From Bacteroidia bacterium (GTDB taxonomy: Bacteria; Bacteroidota; Bacteroidia; Flavobacteriales_D; Cryomorphaceae): 64,000 nt of DNA. The notes under the pieces were generated by a model that saw only the letters and a program-made list of their open reading frames with translations, did not search any database and was not told the origin of the DNA. Below are positions 47,101-56,357 of this stretch, in pieces (position 1 is the stretch's first letter; each line of letters begins with the position of its first letter). Location: positions 558,001 to 622,000 of the forward strand of contig JAUICL010000001.1 in the NCBI GenBank assembly GCA_030427905.1. The letters run 5' to 3'. The position numbers were made by a program, and so were the translations under genes.

Positions 47101-50100
47101 TCAGCTTTGGAATCGGGAGATTACGATGTAACAGTAACTGACGATAATGGCTGTGTGTTACAGGCGACCTACAGTGTTGGTTCCCCAACTGAAGTTCTTG
47201 GAAATCTGGATATCACCCACATTTCATGCTTTGGAAATACAGATGGCGGTATCGCTGCCAACCCTGCTGGAGGTACTGGCCCTTACGCGATCTCTTGGAC
47301 AGGTCCCAATGGCTTTACATCGAACTCTTTTGTGATAAATGGACTTGAAGCGGGAGTTTATTCAGCTACCATTGAAGACTCGCAAAATTGTACTGTGGTG
47401 GTTGACGGTGAAGTGCTTGAGCCTTCTGAGATCACGGTTAATGTCTTGATTACTGAACCGAGCTGTACCGCCGATGATGGCATTTTGAATGCTCAGCCAA
47501 CAGGTGGAACGATCGTATCGAACTACACCTACAGTTGGGAAGATGAAACGGGAACAGAAATTAGCACAGATGCCGAAATAACAAACTTGGCACCCGGTGA
47601 GTACACGATAACTGTTACCGACGACAATGGTTGTGTTGGGTCAGAAACCGTCGAATTGACAAGAGATTCTTTTGAAGTTTTGGTTTCAGTTTTTGATGTA
47701 TCCTGTAGTGGTGAGACTAATGGAGCCATCGAAATAGAAATTGTTGGTGGAACGGCACCATTTGCTCTCGGATGGACCGGCCCCAACGGCTTTACATCTT
47801 TGGATGAAGACATTTACAACCTCGAAGGAGGGGACTATGAGCTGTCTATTCTCGACAATACGGGATGTCAGTACTTTGAAGTGTTTACGGTGGGGTCACC
47901 TGCCCCAATTTCTTTTGTGGCTGATGTGACTCATGAATCTTGCCCCGGAAATCATGACGGAGCCATTACCCTCACAGTGGCTGGAGGAAGTCCTGGGTTC
48001 TTGTACCAATGGAGCGGGCCGAACAGCTTCTTCAGTAATGGAAATCAAATTGATAACCTGGAACCTGGAACTTATGGGGTTCACGTAGTGGATATTCAGG
48101 GCTGTAACGCCAGTAGTGTAATTGAGATAAATCCAGGAGCTGAATTTGAGATATCTGGCATTCTTGCTGATCCACTCTGTGTAGGTTCGGCTGATGGGAG
48201 CATAGATATTTCGATTACAGAAACTGTTGGTTCATCAGCGCCATTTACCTATAGCTGGATTGGTCCTGATGGTTTTGTGTCTGACATTGAAGACATAACT
48301 GGACTTGTTTCAGGAGATTATGAAGTTTTGGTGACCGGAGCCAATACATGCACGAGTTCGGCCACATTCACTTTAAGCAATCCAGATTCAATTTTTATTG
48401 ATGTTGTGGTGCAGAACGCAAACTGTCAACAAAGTGATGGAAGTGCTGAAGCTAATGCTAATGGTGGTACGGGAACTTTTACCTATGAATGGTTTGATAG
48501 CGATGGGGCAAGTATAGGAAACCAAGCTTTGTTGCCCAACATTGCTTCTGGTCAGTACACGGTCGTCGCCACAGATGTTAACGGGTGTACAATTACAGAG
48601 CTTGTGGTCGTTTCTGATCTCAATGGAGATATTCAAGGTGTGGTGGTTCACCCTACATGTTTTGGTGGAGATGATGGAAGCATAGATATTTCAATCGACG
48701 GAGCTACAGATCCATTGACATACAATTGGACCAATGGAAGTGGAAGTTTTGTTTCTGACGAAGAAGACTTGATAAACATCTCTTCGGGATCATACACCAT
48801 TCAGGTGACCGACTCGAACGGTTGTCTTTACCTAGCTACATTTGAAGTAACAGACCCAGACCAGATTGTTGTTTCACCAATTCTAGTGCCTGTGAGTTGT
48901 GCTGGAAATGATGGAAGTATCTCGTTGAACCCAAGTTTGGGAATGGCGCCATACATTATCGTCTGGAGTGGGCCTGATGGTTTTTCTGGAACAGGTAATT
49001 TTATTCAAAACCTTGTACCAGGAGATTATACCTATAGCGCGGTGGACATGAACAACTGCGATGCAACAGGAACCATCTCACTGCCGTTGGTGCCGGATAT
49101 TGTCGCTACAGAAACAATTTCAAATGTGACTTGTGGGGGAATACCAACAGGGGCGATCGACCTTGAAGTGAGTGGAGGACAAGCTCCTTACACGTTCACA
49201 TGGACTGGTCCCGATGGGTTTACAGCAGACACTGAAGACATCGAGAACCTGTCAGGTGGAACTTATGATGTTTCCATTACTGATGTTTCAGGATGTCAAA
49301 TTGCCGTCCAGTACACTGTGCTTGAAAATCCACCAATTGAATTGACTGTCAATGCCGTTAACCCTGATTGTTTGTCGAATAATGGTAGCATATCAGTGAC
49401 TGTTAGTGGTGGTGTCGTAACAAATGAGTACTACATCAATTGGACTAGCGATACAGGATCTCCCCTCCCGCAGGACTTAAACCTTGTAAATCTTGGTGTG
49501 GGATCATACAATCTTTTTGTCGCTGACGACAACACTTGTTTTATCGATACGACAATAATACTGACCAATCCGGGAGGCGATATCCAAGCTACCGCTTCAG
49601 AGCTAGCTTGTTCTTACGGATCGGATGGAACCATAGGGCTTACTATTGCTGATGTAACTGCTCCGTATACGGTAAGTTGGACTGGACCTAATGGATATGT
49701 GGGTGCAGGTGAGCTGATTGCGGGTCTCGAAGCTGGCGTGTACACATACGAAGTAGAAGGAGCTGATGGATGTATTTACATTGGTACTTCAACCATCAAT
49801 GCACCTGATATGATTATCGTGACATCCGACCATTTGGCATCCTGTTTCGGGGAGAATTCTGGTTGGATAAGCATTGAAGTATTTGGCGGAGTAGGACCTT
49901 ACCTGATTTCTTGGACTGGGCCGAATGGGTTTACTTCAGATCAGCTTGATCTTGTAGACCTCGAGCCGGGCACATATACTTTGACGGTTGAAGATGACAA
50001 CGCTTGTATTTACACCGAAGACTTCGAAATTCTTGAAAACACGGAAATGGTGTTGACAGAGTCGATCACGCAAGTGCTTTGTTACGGCGATTTGACGGGA

Positions 50101-51753
50101 GCTATTGATATTCAGTTGGCAGGCGGTACCCAGCCGTACAATATCACCTGGTCTGGGCCAGATAACTTCCATAGCGACCTACTTTCTATATCTGGAGTTG
50201 GCGCTGGTTTATACCAGATTGAAATAGTTGATGCCATCGGCTGTGCAGTTTCGGCAAGTTTTGAAATCACCGAACCTGACCCACTTCTAGTGTCAAGTTC
50301 TTTTGAGAATCCGGGTTGTTCGGGTGTCAATGATCTAGGGTCAATAGATTTGGAGCCTAGTGGAGGTGTACCAGACTATACCGTGACTTGGACAGGCCCA
50401 AATGGATTTACTTCTAGCGATTTCAATTTGATCGATCTGGAAGCGGGTACTTATGTGTACACGGTCGAAGATTTGAACGGCTGTACGGTAGATGATGCCA
50501 TAGAGCTTATCGAAGCAACTCCCCTTGATTTGACCTTGGATGTCACTGAGATTTCTTGCTTTGGAGAAGTGGATGGGTCTATTGAGACGATAGTGACTGG
50601 TGGTCAGCCAGAGTATGTCTATTCTTGGACGGGTCCAAATGGATTCACATCCGATCAGGCTGAAATTGCCGGGTTGGGAGCAGGAGAATACATTATTGAA
50701 GTAACCGATGAGAATGGGTGTTTTGCCACCGATTCTTACATCTTGGTTGAGCCTTCAGAATTAATAGTGGATATCACAGCCGTTGTAGATGCATCTTGCA
50801 ACACTGCAAATGATGGGAGCATGGAGTCTACCGTTTCTGGTGGAACATCGCCCTATGTCTATGAGTGGTCGGGTCCTGATGGGTTTACTAGTGACATGCC
50901 GGAGGTTGAGAACCTCGCTCTAGGTGAGTACACACTTTTGGTAACTGACAGTCGCGGATGCGCTGGCGACGATACAGCCATTATAGACTCACCGATCGAA
51001 GTCTTAGCTTTTGCAGGGCCTGATACAGCATTCTGTGTGGAGACTTTGCCGCAGATCCTTATTGGGTCGGGTCAAGACGCGACAGGTTTTGCCTGGACCA
51101 CCATCGATCTAGATACGTTGAGCAATGATGCGCTGCTTGAAGTAGATGAAGAGCCTGGCGTGTACGAGTACATTCTTCACGCCGACAACGGGATTTGCAG
51201 TCACATGGATACCGTGCAAGTAACCATAAACGATCAGCCAGAAGCAGATGCTGGTCCCAGTCAAGATGTTTTTGCTGAAGAAGTATTCACTTTGGGAGGA
51301 AACCCAACATCGCCTACGGGTGTAATATTTGAATGGTATCCGAACCCTACGGGGAGTCTCGATACAACACTAGCTAATCCAACCGGCTTTATCACAGAAA
51401 CCACTGAGTTTTTCGTGATTGTGACAGATGGAAATGGATGTACCCAAACCGATAGTGTGCTAATCAATCTCATCCCCGATGTATCGGTGAGCTCGGGATT
51501 CACACCAAACAGTGACGGAATAAACGATACGTGGATTATTGATAATATGGAACTATTCCCAAACAACGTCGTAAACGTTTTCGATCGTTGGGGAATATCC
51601 GTATTCGAGGCCAAGGGCTACAATAGCGGATCGGCCTGGGACGGTACCTACGAAGGAAAACCGCTTCCAATAGGAACGTATTACTTCAGTATCGAGCTGA
51701 ATGATGCGCGATTCCCAGATCCAATTACAGGACCAATAACGATCTACAGATAA
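44125..51753 (+). CDS. Giant SprB-repeat T9SS adhesin
   Basis: 2542 aa, the largest gene in the window. After an N-terminal signal-anchor-like hydrophobic stretch (about 8-26) and a beta-rich head (about 28-150), there are 27 recognisable SprB-type repeats (about 72-80 residues each, roughly residues 160-2290). Each has a W-T-G-P-(N/D)-G-F core, a conserved (L/V)xxGxYxxxxxD beta element and a closing Cys. Two further Ig-like segments follow, then a type B sorting domain (GFTPNSDGINDTWII, FDRWG, GSAWDG, GTYYFSIEL). SprB of Flavobacterium johnsoniae is the cell-surface gliding adhesin with the same repeat. Repeat cores differ in sequence and codon choice, so expansion looks old rather than recent. 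The next gene is its likely SprF partner (TAATG overlap). Confidence 0.9.
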   Translation: MIDCKAFGKFALLLAAFLVMVGEVEADVFRWKSGSGDWSAAHHWMNVDGSARSMPGAGDDVWIETNTDIQIELEGTIDIRSLTISGEGDVVFSSSADAVINISRSFIASQKTFAENGVSFNLLNTNGQAFKQLSNGVSSKVVDNGAQPVAAAAGSCPFFTIVADPTAPTCNGSDDGIAAVLEPTDGVGPYTYQWIGGPNTPSWSNLGAGTYTVIVIDIGQGGLPCNVDVFVNEPGPLTVFSMNASAPLCADVCNGTATPIVIGGNGGYSYDWSSGESGISASQLCPVFTLEVTDQLGCQFDTTYIFPNTPDTIQFNAILTPVDCFGDDDGAIDMTVTGGVSPFAFSWTGPNGFTSSSESIGPLEPGTYTLSVEDSNNCLADSSFIITENPLLEVSETHVDNLCGGGFEGEIDLTPTGGLPPYTYAWNGPNGFTSTDEDLIGLESGLYQVTVTDAVLCTAVMDVTIAEPSELDIDFTPTHVLCFGTNTGSIDAIGSGGLPGYAYDWTGPDGFVGTGTTISDLLAGMYYLTLTDQNSCQLLDSVEVTEPALLEITLDQTPLTCNNGDDGSIDLTITGGTPGYIISWTGPNGFTSSGEDISNLEAGVYDVEVEDNLGCIVTGSLELLNPDVIVLSADVSQTLCPNSTDGAIDLTITGGTAPFAFDWTGPNGFVSSDEDISNLEPGDYTIVLIDATNCSVTDTYTITSPDEIGVVSTVGEVLCFGEATGTITTAVTGGTAPYSFSWTGPDGFTSSDPNPAGLAAGIYDLTITDFNNCQGNFSVEVTQLDEITWTETIVDASCFGFSDGSISLEIQGGTPTYTFGWVGPNGFTSTDEDIANLEAGTYDLTITDSNDCVVSTSFEVGEPSVLSIDATVSDALCAGDSNGAISIIPSGGTANYSFDWAGPNGFTSTDQDISGLEAGDYTLTLTDAQSCVLVETYTISETFLLTGTPTTQDVSCFGSADGSIDLAVSGGQEPYDIAWTGPNGFAGAGANISALESGDYDVTVTDDNGCVLQATYSVGSPTEVLGNLDITHISCFGNTDGGIAANPAGGTGPYAISWTGPNGFTSNSFVINGLEAGVYSATIEDSQNCTVVVDGEVLEPSEITVNVLITEPSCTADDGILNAQPTGGTIVSNYTYSWEDETGTEISTDAEITNLAPGEYTITVTDDNGCVGSETVELTRDSFEVLVSVFDVSCSGETNGAIEIEIVGGTAPFALGWTGPNGFTSLDEDIYNLEGGDYELSILDNTGCQYFEVFTVGSPAPISFVADVTHESCPGNHDGAITLTVAGGSPGFLYQWSGPNSFFSNGNQIDNLEPGTYGVHVVDIQGCNASSVIEINPGAEFEISGILADPLCVGSADGSIDISITETVGSSAPFTYSWIGPDGFVSDIEDITGLVSGDYEVLVTGANTCTSSATFTLSNPDSIFIDVVVQNANCQQSDGSAEANANGGTGTFTYEWFDSDGASIGNQALLPNIASGQYTVVATDVNGCTITELVVVSDLNGDIQGVVVHPTCFGGDDGSIDISIDGATDPLTYNWTNGSGSFVSDEEDLINISSGSYTIQVTDSNGCLYLATFEVTDPDQIVVSPILVPVSCAGNDGSISLNPSLGMAPYIIVWSGPDGFSGTGNFIQNLVPGDYTYSAVDMNNCDATGTISLPLVPDIVATETISNVTCGGIPTGAIDLEVSGGQAPYTFTWTGPDGFTADTEDIENLSGGTYDVSITDVSGCQIAVQYTVLENPPIELTVNAVNPDCLSNNGSISVTVSGGVVTNEYYINWTSDTGSPLPQDLNLVNLGVGSYNLFVADDNTCFIDTTIILTNPGGDIQATASELACSYGSDGTIGLTIADVTAPYTVSWTGPNGYVGAGELIAGLEAGVYTYEVEGADGCIYIGTSTINAPDMIIVTSDHLASCFGENSGWISIEVFGGVGPYLISWTGPNGFTSDQLDLVDLEPGTYTLTVEDDNACIYTEDFEILENTEMVLTESITQVLCYGDLTGAIDIQLAGGTQPYNITWSGPDNFHSDLLSISGVGAGLYQIEIVDAIGCAVSASFEITEPDPLLVSSSFENPGCSGVNDLGSIDLEPSGGVPDYTVTWTGPNGFTSSDFNLIDLEAGTYVYTVEDLNGCTVDDAIELIEATPLDLTLDVTEISCFGEVDGSIETIVTGGQPEYVYSWTGPNGFTSDQAEIAGLGAGEYIIEVTDENGCFATDSYILVEPSELIVDITAVVDASCNTANDGSMESTVSGGTSPYVYEWSGPDGFTSDMPEVENLALGEYTLLVTDSRGCAGDDTAIIDSPIEVLAFAGPDTAFCVETLPQILIGSGQDATGFAWTTIDLDTLSNDALLEVDEEPGVYEYILHADNGICSHMDTVQVTINDQPEADAGPSQDVFAEEVFTLGGNPTSPTGVIFEWYPNPTGSLDTTLANPTGFITETTEFFVIVTDGNGCTQTDSVLINLIPDVSVSSGFTPNSDGINDTWIIDNMELFPNNVVNVFDRWGISVFEAKGYNSGSAWDGTYEGKPLPIGTYYFSIELNDARFPDPITGPITIYR
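44600..51000 (+). repeat. 27 SprB-type protein repeats in the adhesin gene
   Basis: The WxGPxGF-type cores number 27 when read along the protein, spaced about 72-80 codons apart, with matching closing Cys residues. Sequence drift between units is high at DNA level, although a few pairs share short stretches, for instance gatggaagcatagatatttc near 48194 and 48673. Boundaries are approximate. Confidence 0.8.
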
Positions 51754-52670
51754 TGAAAGTCAGAACAAACATATTGCTTGTACTTTTCCTTTCGTGTATG
51801 GGGACTACCGTCTTTGGTCAACAAATTCAACAGTTTACCCAGTACCAATGGTCTGGGATAAGCTTCAATCCGGCATTTACGGGAAAGGATAATTACTTCA
51901 ATGCACTCGCCGTTCACCGAACGCAATGGACGGGCATTCAAGATGCGCCGCGCACTTACTTTATGAGCCTCGATGCGCCGAGCCGTTCCAAGAAAATGGG
52001 ATTTGGTGGAATGCTCTATACCGATGTTGCTGGGCCTACGCGTCGTTTTGGAGTGCAAGGAGCCTATGCGTATCATATCCAAACGAGCGAGAAGACTAAG
52101 CTTTCTCTTGGACTAACTTTTGGAATTACGCAGTTGACCATTGATGGTTCTCAGATTACGCTTAGAGAAGATGGCGATCAAACACTGACTGATCAAGTGG
52201 CCTCGGAGACTACGCCTGATGCCAATTTTGGAGCCTTGTGGTACAGTGATAAGTTTTATGTTGGTGTATCGGCAAATCAAATTTTGAACAACCAACTAGA
52301 TATGTTTCCGGGCGATGGCGATGGAAATCTAGCCGTACACTATTTCCTAACTGGGGCCTATCGCTTCGACTTGGGTGAAAAATTCCAAGTAGAACCATCA
52401 ACCTTAGTAAAGTACGTAGATCCACTCCCTGTTCAAGTCGATCTTTCGGCCCGATTTATTTACGATGGTAACCTTTGGCTTGGAGGTACGTATCGGAGTG
52501 ATGATGCAGCAGCCGTTTTTGCTGGATATCAGATTATGAATTACTTAACCATAGGCTACTCTTATGACATTACGACGTCTAAATTGAAGAAGTACGCTGA
52601 TGGCACACATGAAATTTTTATACAGTTCAAGTTTGGCAAAGCGCAAATGTTGGACAGAAATGAAAACTAA
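51753..52670 (+). CDS. PorP/SprF-family membrane protein (second copy)
   Basis: 305 aa with a signal peptide (cleavage near VFGQ, residue 23). The PorP/SprF features are FTQYQWSGISFNPAFTGKDNYFNALAVHRTQWTGI, abbreviated here as SFNPAFTGK and HRTQWTGIQDAPRT. It ends in strands TIGYSYDITTSKLKKY and THEIFIQFKF. It is the likely outer-membrane partner for the giant adhesin; its ATG overlaps the adhesin stop by 1 nt (TAATG). Its own stop overlaps the next gene start by 11 nt (ATGAAAACTAA). Confidence 0.92.
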   Translation: MKVRTNILLVLFLSCMGTTVFGQQIQQFTQYQWSGISFNPAFTGKDNYFNALAVHRTQWTGIQDAPRTYFMSLDAPSRSKKMGFGGMLYTDVAGPTRRFGVQGAYAYHIQTSEKTKLSLGLTFGITQLTIDGSQITLREDGDQTLTDQVASETTPDANFGALWYSDKFYVGVSANQILNNQLDMFPGDGDGNLAVHYFLTGAYRFDLGEKFQVEPSTLVKYVDPLPVQVDLSARFIYDGNLWLGGTYRSDDAAAVFAGYQIMNYLTIGYSYDITTSKLKKYADGTHEIFIQFKFGKAQMLDRNEN

Positions 52671-55600
52671 AACCAAAACGATGACTCCCCTAAAGAAAAC
52701 AAAAAGTATTCTGCTGTTTGGACTCTTCACAATGCTCTTCACCGGAGCATTTGCCCAGCTCGATACCAAACACTGGATTCCCCCATTCTACGCAAAACCT
52801 GGACCTGGGTCAGGAACATCAAATTTGAGAGATCACTTTGTCAGCTTATCTACTCCTACCGAAGACACCATTCCTGTTGTGATTCGAGACGGCTTTGAAA
52901 ACCTGATCGATACCGTATGGATATCGCGTGATACGCCGCAGGAATACTATTTTTCACCAACGGGGAATGCAAACACAGATACCTATCCATTAAATGTTAT
53001 TCCCACAGATAGTCTTAATATGAAGATTCGCTCTCAAGGACTTTACTTTAGTAGTTATCAGCCATTCTTCGTGAATATGAGACACAAAGCGGGATCTCAA
53101 GGATTTTCACTTACTTCCAAAGGGCAAGTTGCTCTTGGTGACAGGTTTTATTCTGGACACATTCATACTATTTACAATAATTCGGATGTGTGGAACAATG
53201 AACGTAGATCACACTTCATATCTGTCATGGCAACAGAAGATAATACGGTGATTACATTTGATATGATCAAAGATCCAATAAATTATATTGGACACACCCA
53301 GGGTGAAGATATCGTAGTTACTCTCGATGCCTTTGAGTCATATACCATAGGTGTTGATCATTCATTGTATGACAATGCGACTATCAATAACGCCAACGGT
53401 ACTAGAATTACTTCAACAAAACCAATAGTATGTAATAGTGGATCATGGCTTTCGGGTAATGAAAGTGGTCAATGTATTGGTGCAGACCAGTTGGTTCCTG
53501 CAGAAGTTACTGGACAGGAATATATACTGGTACGTGGTTTAGGGGATGAAACCACAGAACGGCCAATGGTTGTAGCGACTGAAGATAATACGGATGTATT
53601 TATCAACGGTAGTGCCACGCCTGCGGTAACACTTGATGAAGGAGAGTTTTACTTTATCCCAACGGCAGATTTCTCTACCGACGACAATATGTACGTGCTG
53701 GCAACCGAAAAAGTGTTTATGTTTCAGACTCTTTCTGGTTCAGCTACGGAAATTGGGCCAACAGTTGGGTTAAACTTTATCCCCCCATTAAATTGTATTG
53801 GCGCAAAAGAAGTTGTTCTTCCCTTTGTTAACAGCCTTGCCGCTAATGATGGAGAAGGTCGGATTAACATTGTAACAAAAGCCGGGACTACCATTTACGT
53901 CAATGAGTCAGGAGCTCCACTGACGGGTGAATCTCCTGTGCCTGGAAATCCGGATTGGGTGACCTATTCGTTCAACCCACCTTCCGACAATGTTATTCTG
54001 GAGAGTGATTCAGTAATGAATGTTGCACTGCTAACACGTGATGGAGTTGTAGGTTCCGCAGGATACTTTAGTGGATTTACCCTTGAGCCAGTTGTTGGTT
54101 TGAGTACAGGTGTTACGGGAACCCTTCCTTGTATTCCAGGTAATGCGGTAATGCAGGTATTCGGGTTTGACGCCTACCAATGGTATTTTAACGGAGAAGA
54201 AATTGAAGGAGCAACGGGAAGCACGCTCTTCCCGGAATTCGCCGGAGACTATATGGTGGAAGGTCTTGATCTGGCCTGTGGTTTCCGATTCCCTTCAAAT
54301 AGTTTTACGATTCCTTATTGTCCTTCTACACTCGGTTCGGCTAAGGCTGCACAAAGTGTTGTTGAGACTGCACCTGGGTCGAGAATATTTGATATCACTT
54401 ACCAAATATTTGTTGAGAACCTCGCAGAGAGTGCTTCCCAAAACATACAGGTAATTGAGAGTATTAATGGTGGACTCCCAGCTGGAGCTACTGCTGAACT
54501 TATTGGATCTCCTACACTTACATTCGGTATTTTGACTGGTGGTGTAAACCCTGATTTTGATGGGGTTACCGACAGGCGTTTATTACCTGGTAATGGATCG
54601 CTTCCTGGCGGTGCAGCTGATGCCATCAACCTTGTAATCCGAATTGATATGAACGGAGCGGAGCAAGATGGCTATTTTGACCAAGTTACCGTGACGAGTA
54701 AAGATGGTGTGGTAAACAATGGTATCGATGGGCCATTTAATGGTCAAGACTTTTCGCATGCAGGAACCAACCCAGATCCAAATGGAAATGGAGAGCCAAA
54801 TGAAGATGGAGAGAACGATCCGACTTTGACATGTTTCTTCACACATGATATTACTTACGATGCTGAGTCTTTTTGTACGGCTGACGCACCGAAAGTTGTA
54901 GAAATCGATGGGGTGAATAGTGGTGTGTTTACGGTAGATGTGGAAGGATTAAATATCGACCCGATCACTGGTACTATAGACCCTTCACTCAGTGATCCGG
55001 GAACATATATTGTGACTTTCAACACAGATGGAAGATGCCCGACGGAAACCACAACAGAAGTAACGATCGTTCAGCTTCCAGATCCAGGAACAGAAGCATC
55101 TGTCCTCGAACTCTGTGTGACGGATGACGCCGTAAATCTTAGCGATTTCATTGAAGGTGAAGACGAAGGTGGTTCATGGACTGATAGCGATGGAACGCCA
55201 ATTCCAGATGGAACATTTGATCCATTCGCACCAGGAACCTTCGGTTTTATATACACTGTTGAAGCAGCGCCTTGCGACCCGCAGTCAATTGCTATTGACT
55301 TGACTGTTGTTCCAGAACCAAACCCTGGAATGTCTATTGAAAATCCGCTTGTTTGTGCGGGAGATGGTCAAGCAGACCTGGATGATTTCCTAGAAGGACA
55401 AGATGCTGGTGGAGAATGGACAGATGAAGACGGAACGGTATTACCTGATGGAATTATCACCTTGTCGGATGCAGGAATCGAGACTTACTTTTACACGGTG
55501 TCAAACGCGGCGTGTGGTGAGCGCAGTTCACAACTCGACTTAAATGTGATCGCCGTACCAGATGCTGGTGTACCTCTTGGTGATCCGATAATGATCTGTG

Positions 55601-56331
55601 CTGGTGAAGACCTGAACTTGTTCGACTTCTTAGTAGGAGCTGATGACGATGGCGTCTGGACTGATTCGGAAGGAGAAGACGTTGATCCAACCGAGCCGAT
55701 TTATGAAATTGGAACGCAGACATATACTTACACGATTGATAGAACGGTATGTGAAGTGGCTACAACTTCTATAAATGTGGAAGTGGTAGAAGGACCTAGT
55801 GCTGGAGAGCCATTAGATCCGACCCCATTGTGTTCAGAAAGTGAAGCCGTTAACTTGATCAACTTTATGCCTGGAGCTGATGCCGGTGGTATCTGGACAG
55901 ATGAAGACGACAATGAAGTACCTGGGTTCTTCAAGCCAGAAGGAGAAGGAACTTATATGTTTACCTATACCGTCACGAGTCCTGAGTGTGGGAATATCCG
56001 AAAAGACCTGAATCTAGATGTCTCAGAAGAGAACTGTTTTGATGACGGGATAGTGATACCCGAAGGTTTCTCGCCAAATGGTGATGGATATGGAGATTTC
56101 TGGATAATTGGTGGACTGGAGTATCACCCTGACCACACTGTTACCATATTTAACCGATGGGGAAGTGTAGTATTCTCTGCCAGTCCCTACAACAATAACT
56201 GGGATGGGAAGTCTGATTCTGGATTGAATTCAGGAGAACCACTTCCAGTAGGGACTTACTTCTACACCATTGAATTTGGTGGAAGTGATGAAACGAAATC
56301 AATGAGTGGGTATATATACCTCAATAGATAG
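52660..56331 (+). CDS. T9SS type B cargo with IgGFc-binding-like N-terminus
   Basis: About 1223 aa from ATG 52660; a start at 52681 is also reasonable, and the longer frame to 52600 overlaps the upstream gene. A signal peptide ends near GAFAQ. Residues about 40-490 resemble the IgGFc-binding N-terminal domain (repeated EDNT/TEDNT segments, SGNESGQCIGADQL, YFIPTADFS). A central adhesin-like region follows, then four WTD-containing repeats (about 810-1125). The C-terminus is a type B sorting domain (GFSPNGDGYGDFWII, IFNRWGSVVF, NNNWDG, GTYFYTIEF). Likely a cell-surface or extracellular adhesin. Its SprF-like partner starts 26 nt downstream. Confidence 0.86.
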   Translation: MKTKTKTMTPLKKTKSILLFGLFTMLFTGAFAQLDTKHWIPPFYAKPGPGSGTSNLRDHFVSLSTPTEDTIPVVIRDGFENLIDTVWISRDTPQEYYFSPTGNANTDTYPLNVIPTDSLNMKIRSQGLYFSSYQPFFVNMRHKAGSQGFSLTSKGQVALGDRFYSGHIHTIYNNSDVWNNERRSHFISVMATEDNTVITFDMIKDPINYIGHTQGEDIVVTLDAFESYTIGVDHSLYDNATINNANGTRITSTKPIVCNSGSWLSGNESGQCIGADQLVPAEVTGQEYILVRGLGDETTERPMVVATEDNTDVFINGSATPAVTLDEGEFYFIPTADFSTDDNMYVLATEKVFMFQTLSGSATEIGPTVGLNFIPPLNCIGAKEVVLPFVNSLAANDGEGRINIVTKAGTTIYVNESGAPLTGESPVPGNPDWVTYSFNPPSDNVILESDSVMNVALLTRDGVVGSAGYFSGFTLEPVVGLSTGVTGTLPCIPGNAVMQVFGFDAYQWYFNGEEIEGATGSTLFPEFAGDYMVEGLDLACGFRFPSNSFTIPYCPSTLGSAKAAQSVVETAPGSRIFDITYQIFVENLAESASQNIQVIESINGGLPAGATAELIGSPTLTFGILTGGVNPDFDGVTDRRLLPGNGSLPGGAADAINLVIRIDMNGAEQDGYFDQVTVTSKDGVVNNGIDGPFNGQDFSHAGTNPDPNGNGEPNEDGENDPTLTCFFTHDITYDAESFCTADAPKVVEIDGVNSGVFTVDVEGLNIDPITGTIDPSLSDPGTYIVTFNTDGRCPTETTTEVTIVQLPDPGTEASVLELCVTDDAVNLSDFIEGEDEGGSWTDSDGTPIPDGTFDPFAPGTFGFIYTVEAAPCDPQSIAIDLTVVPEPNPGMSIENPLVCAGDGQADLDDFLEGQDAGGEWTDEDGTVLPDGIITLSDAGIETYFYTVSNAACGERSSQLDLNVIAVPDAGVPLGDPIMICAGEDLNLFDFLVGADDDGVWTDSEGEDVDPTEPIYEIGTQTYTYTIDRTVCEVATTSINVEVVEGPSAGEPLDPTPLCSESEAVNLINFMPGADAGGIWTDEDDNEVPGFFKPEGEGTYMFTYTVTSPECGNIRKDLNLDVSEENCFDDGIVIPEGFSPNGDGYGDFWIIGGLEYHPDHTVTIFNRWGSVVFSASPYNNNWDGKSDSGLNSGEPLPVGTYFYTIEFGGSDETKSMSGYIYLNR
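55098..56034 (+). repeat. Four tandem WTD repeats in the IgGFc-like cargo
   Basis: Four units of about 78-83 codons, each starting with a Cys-containing strand, then (D/N)F(I/L/M)xGxDxGGxWTD, and ending before the next Cys. The core reads GGSWTD, GGEWTD, DGVWTD and GGIWTD in order. They are not SprB repeats. Boundaries are approximate. Confidence 0.7.
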
Positions 56332-56357
56332 AACCAAAACCTCTAATTGATACGATT

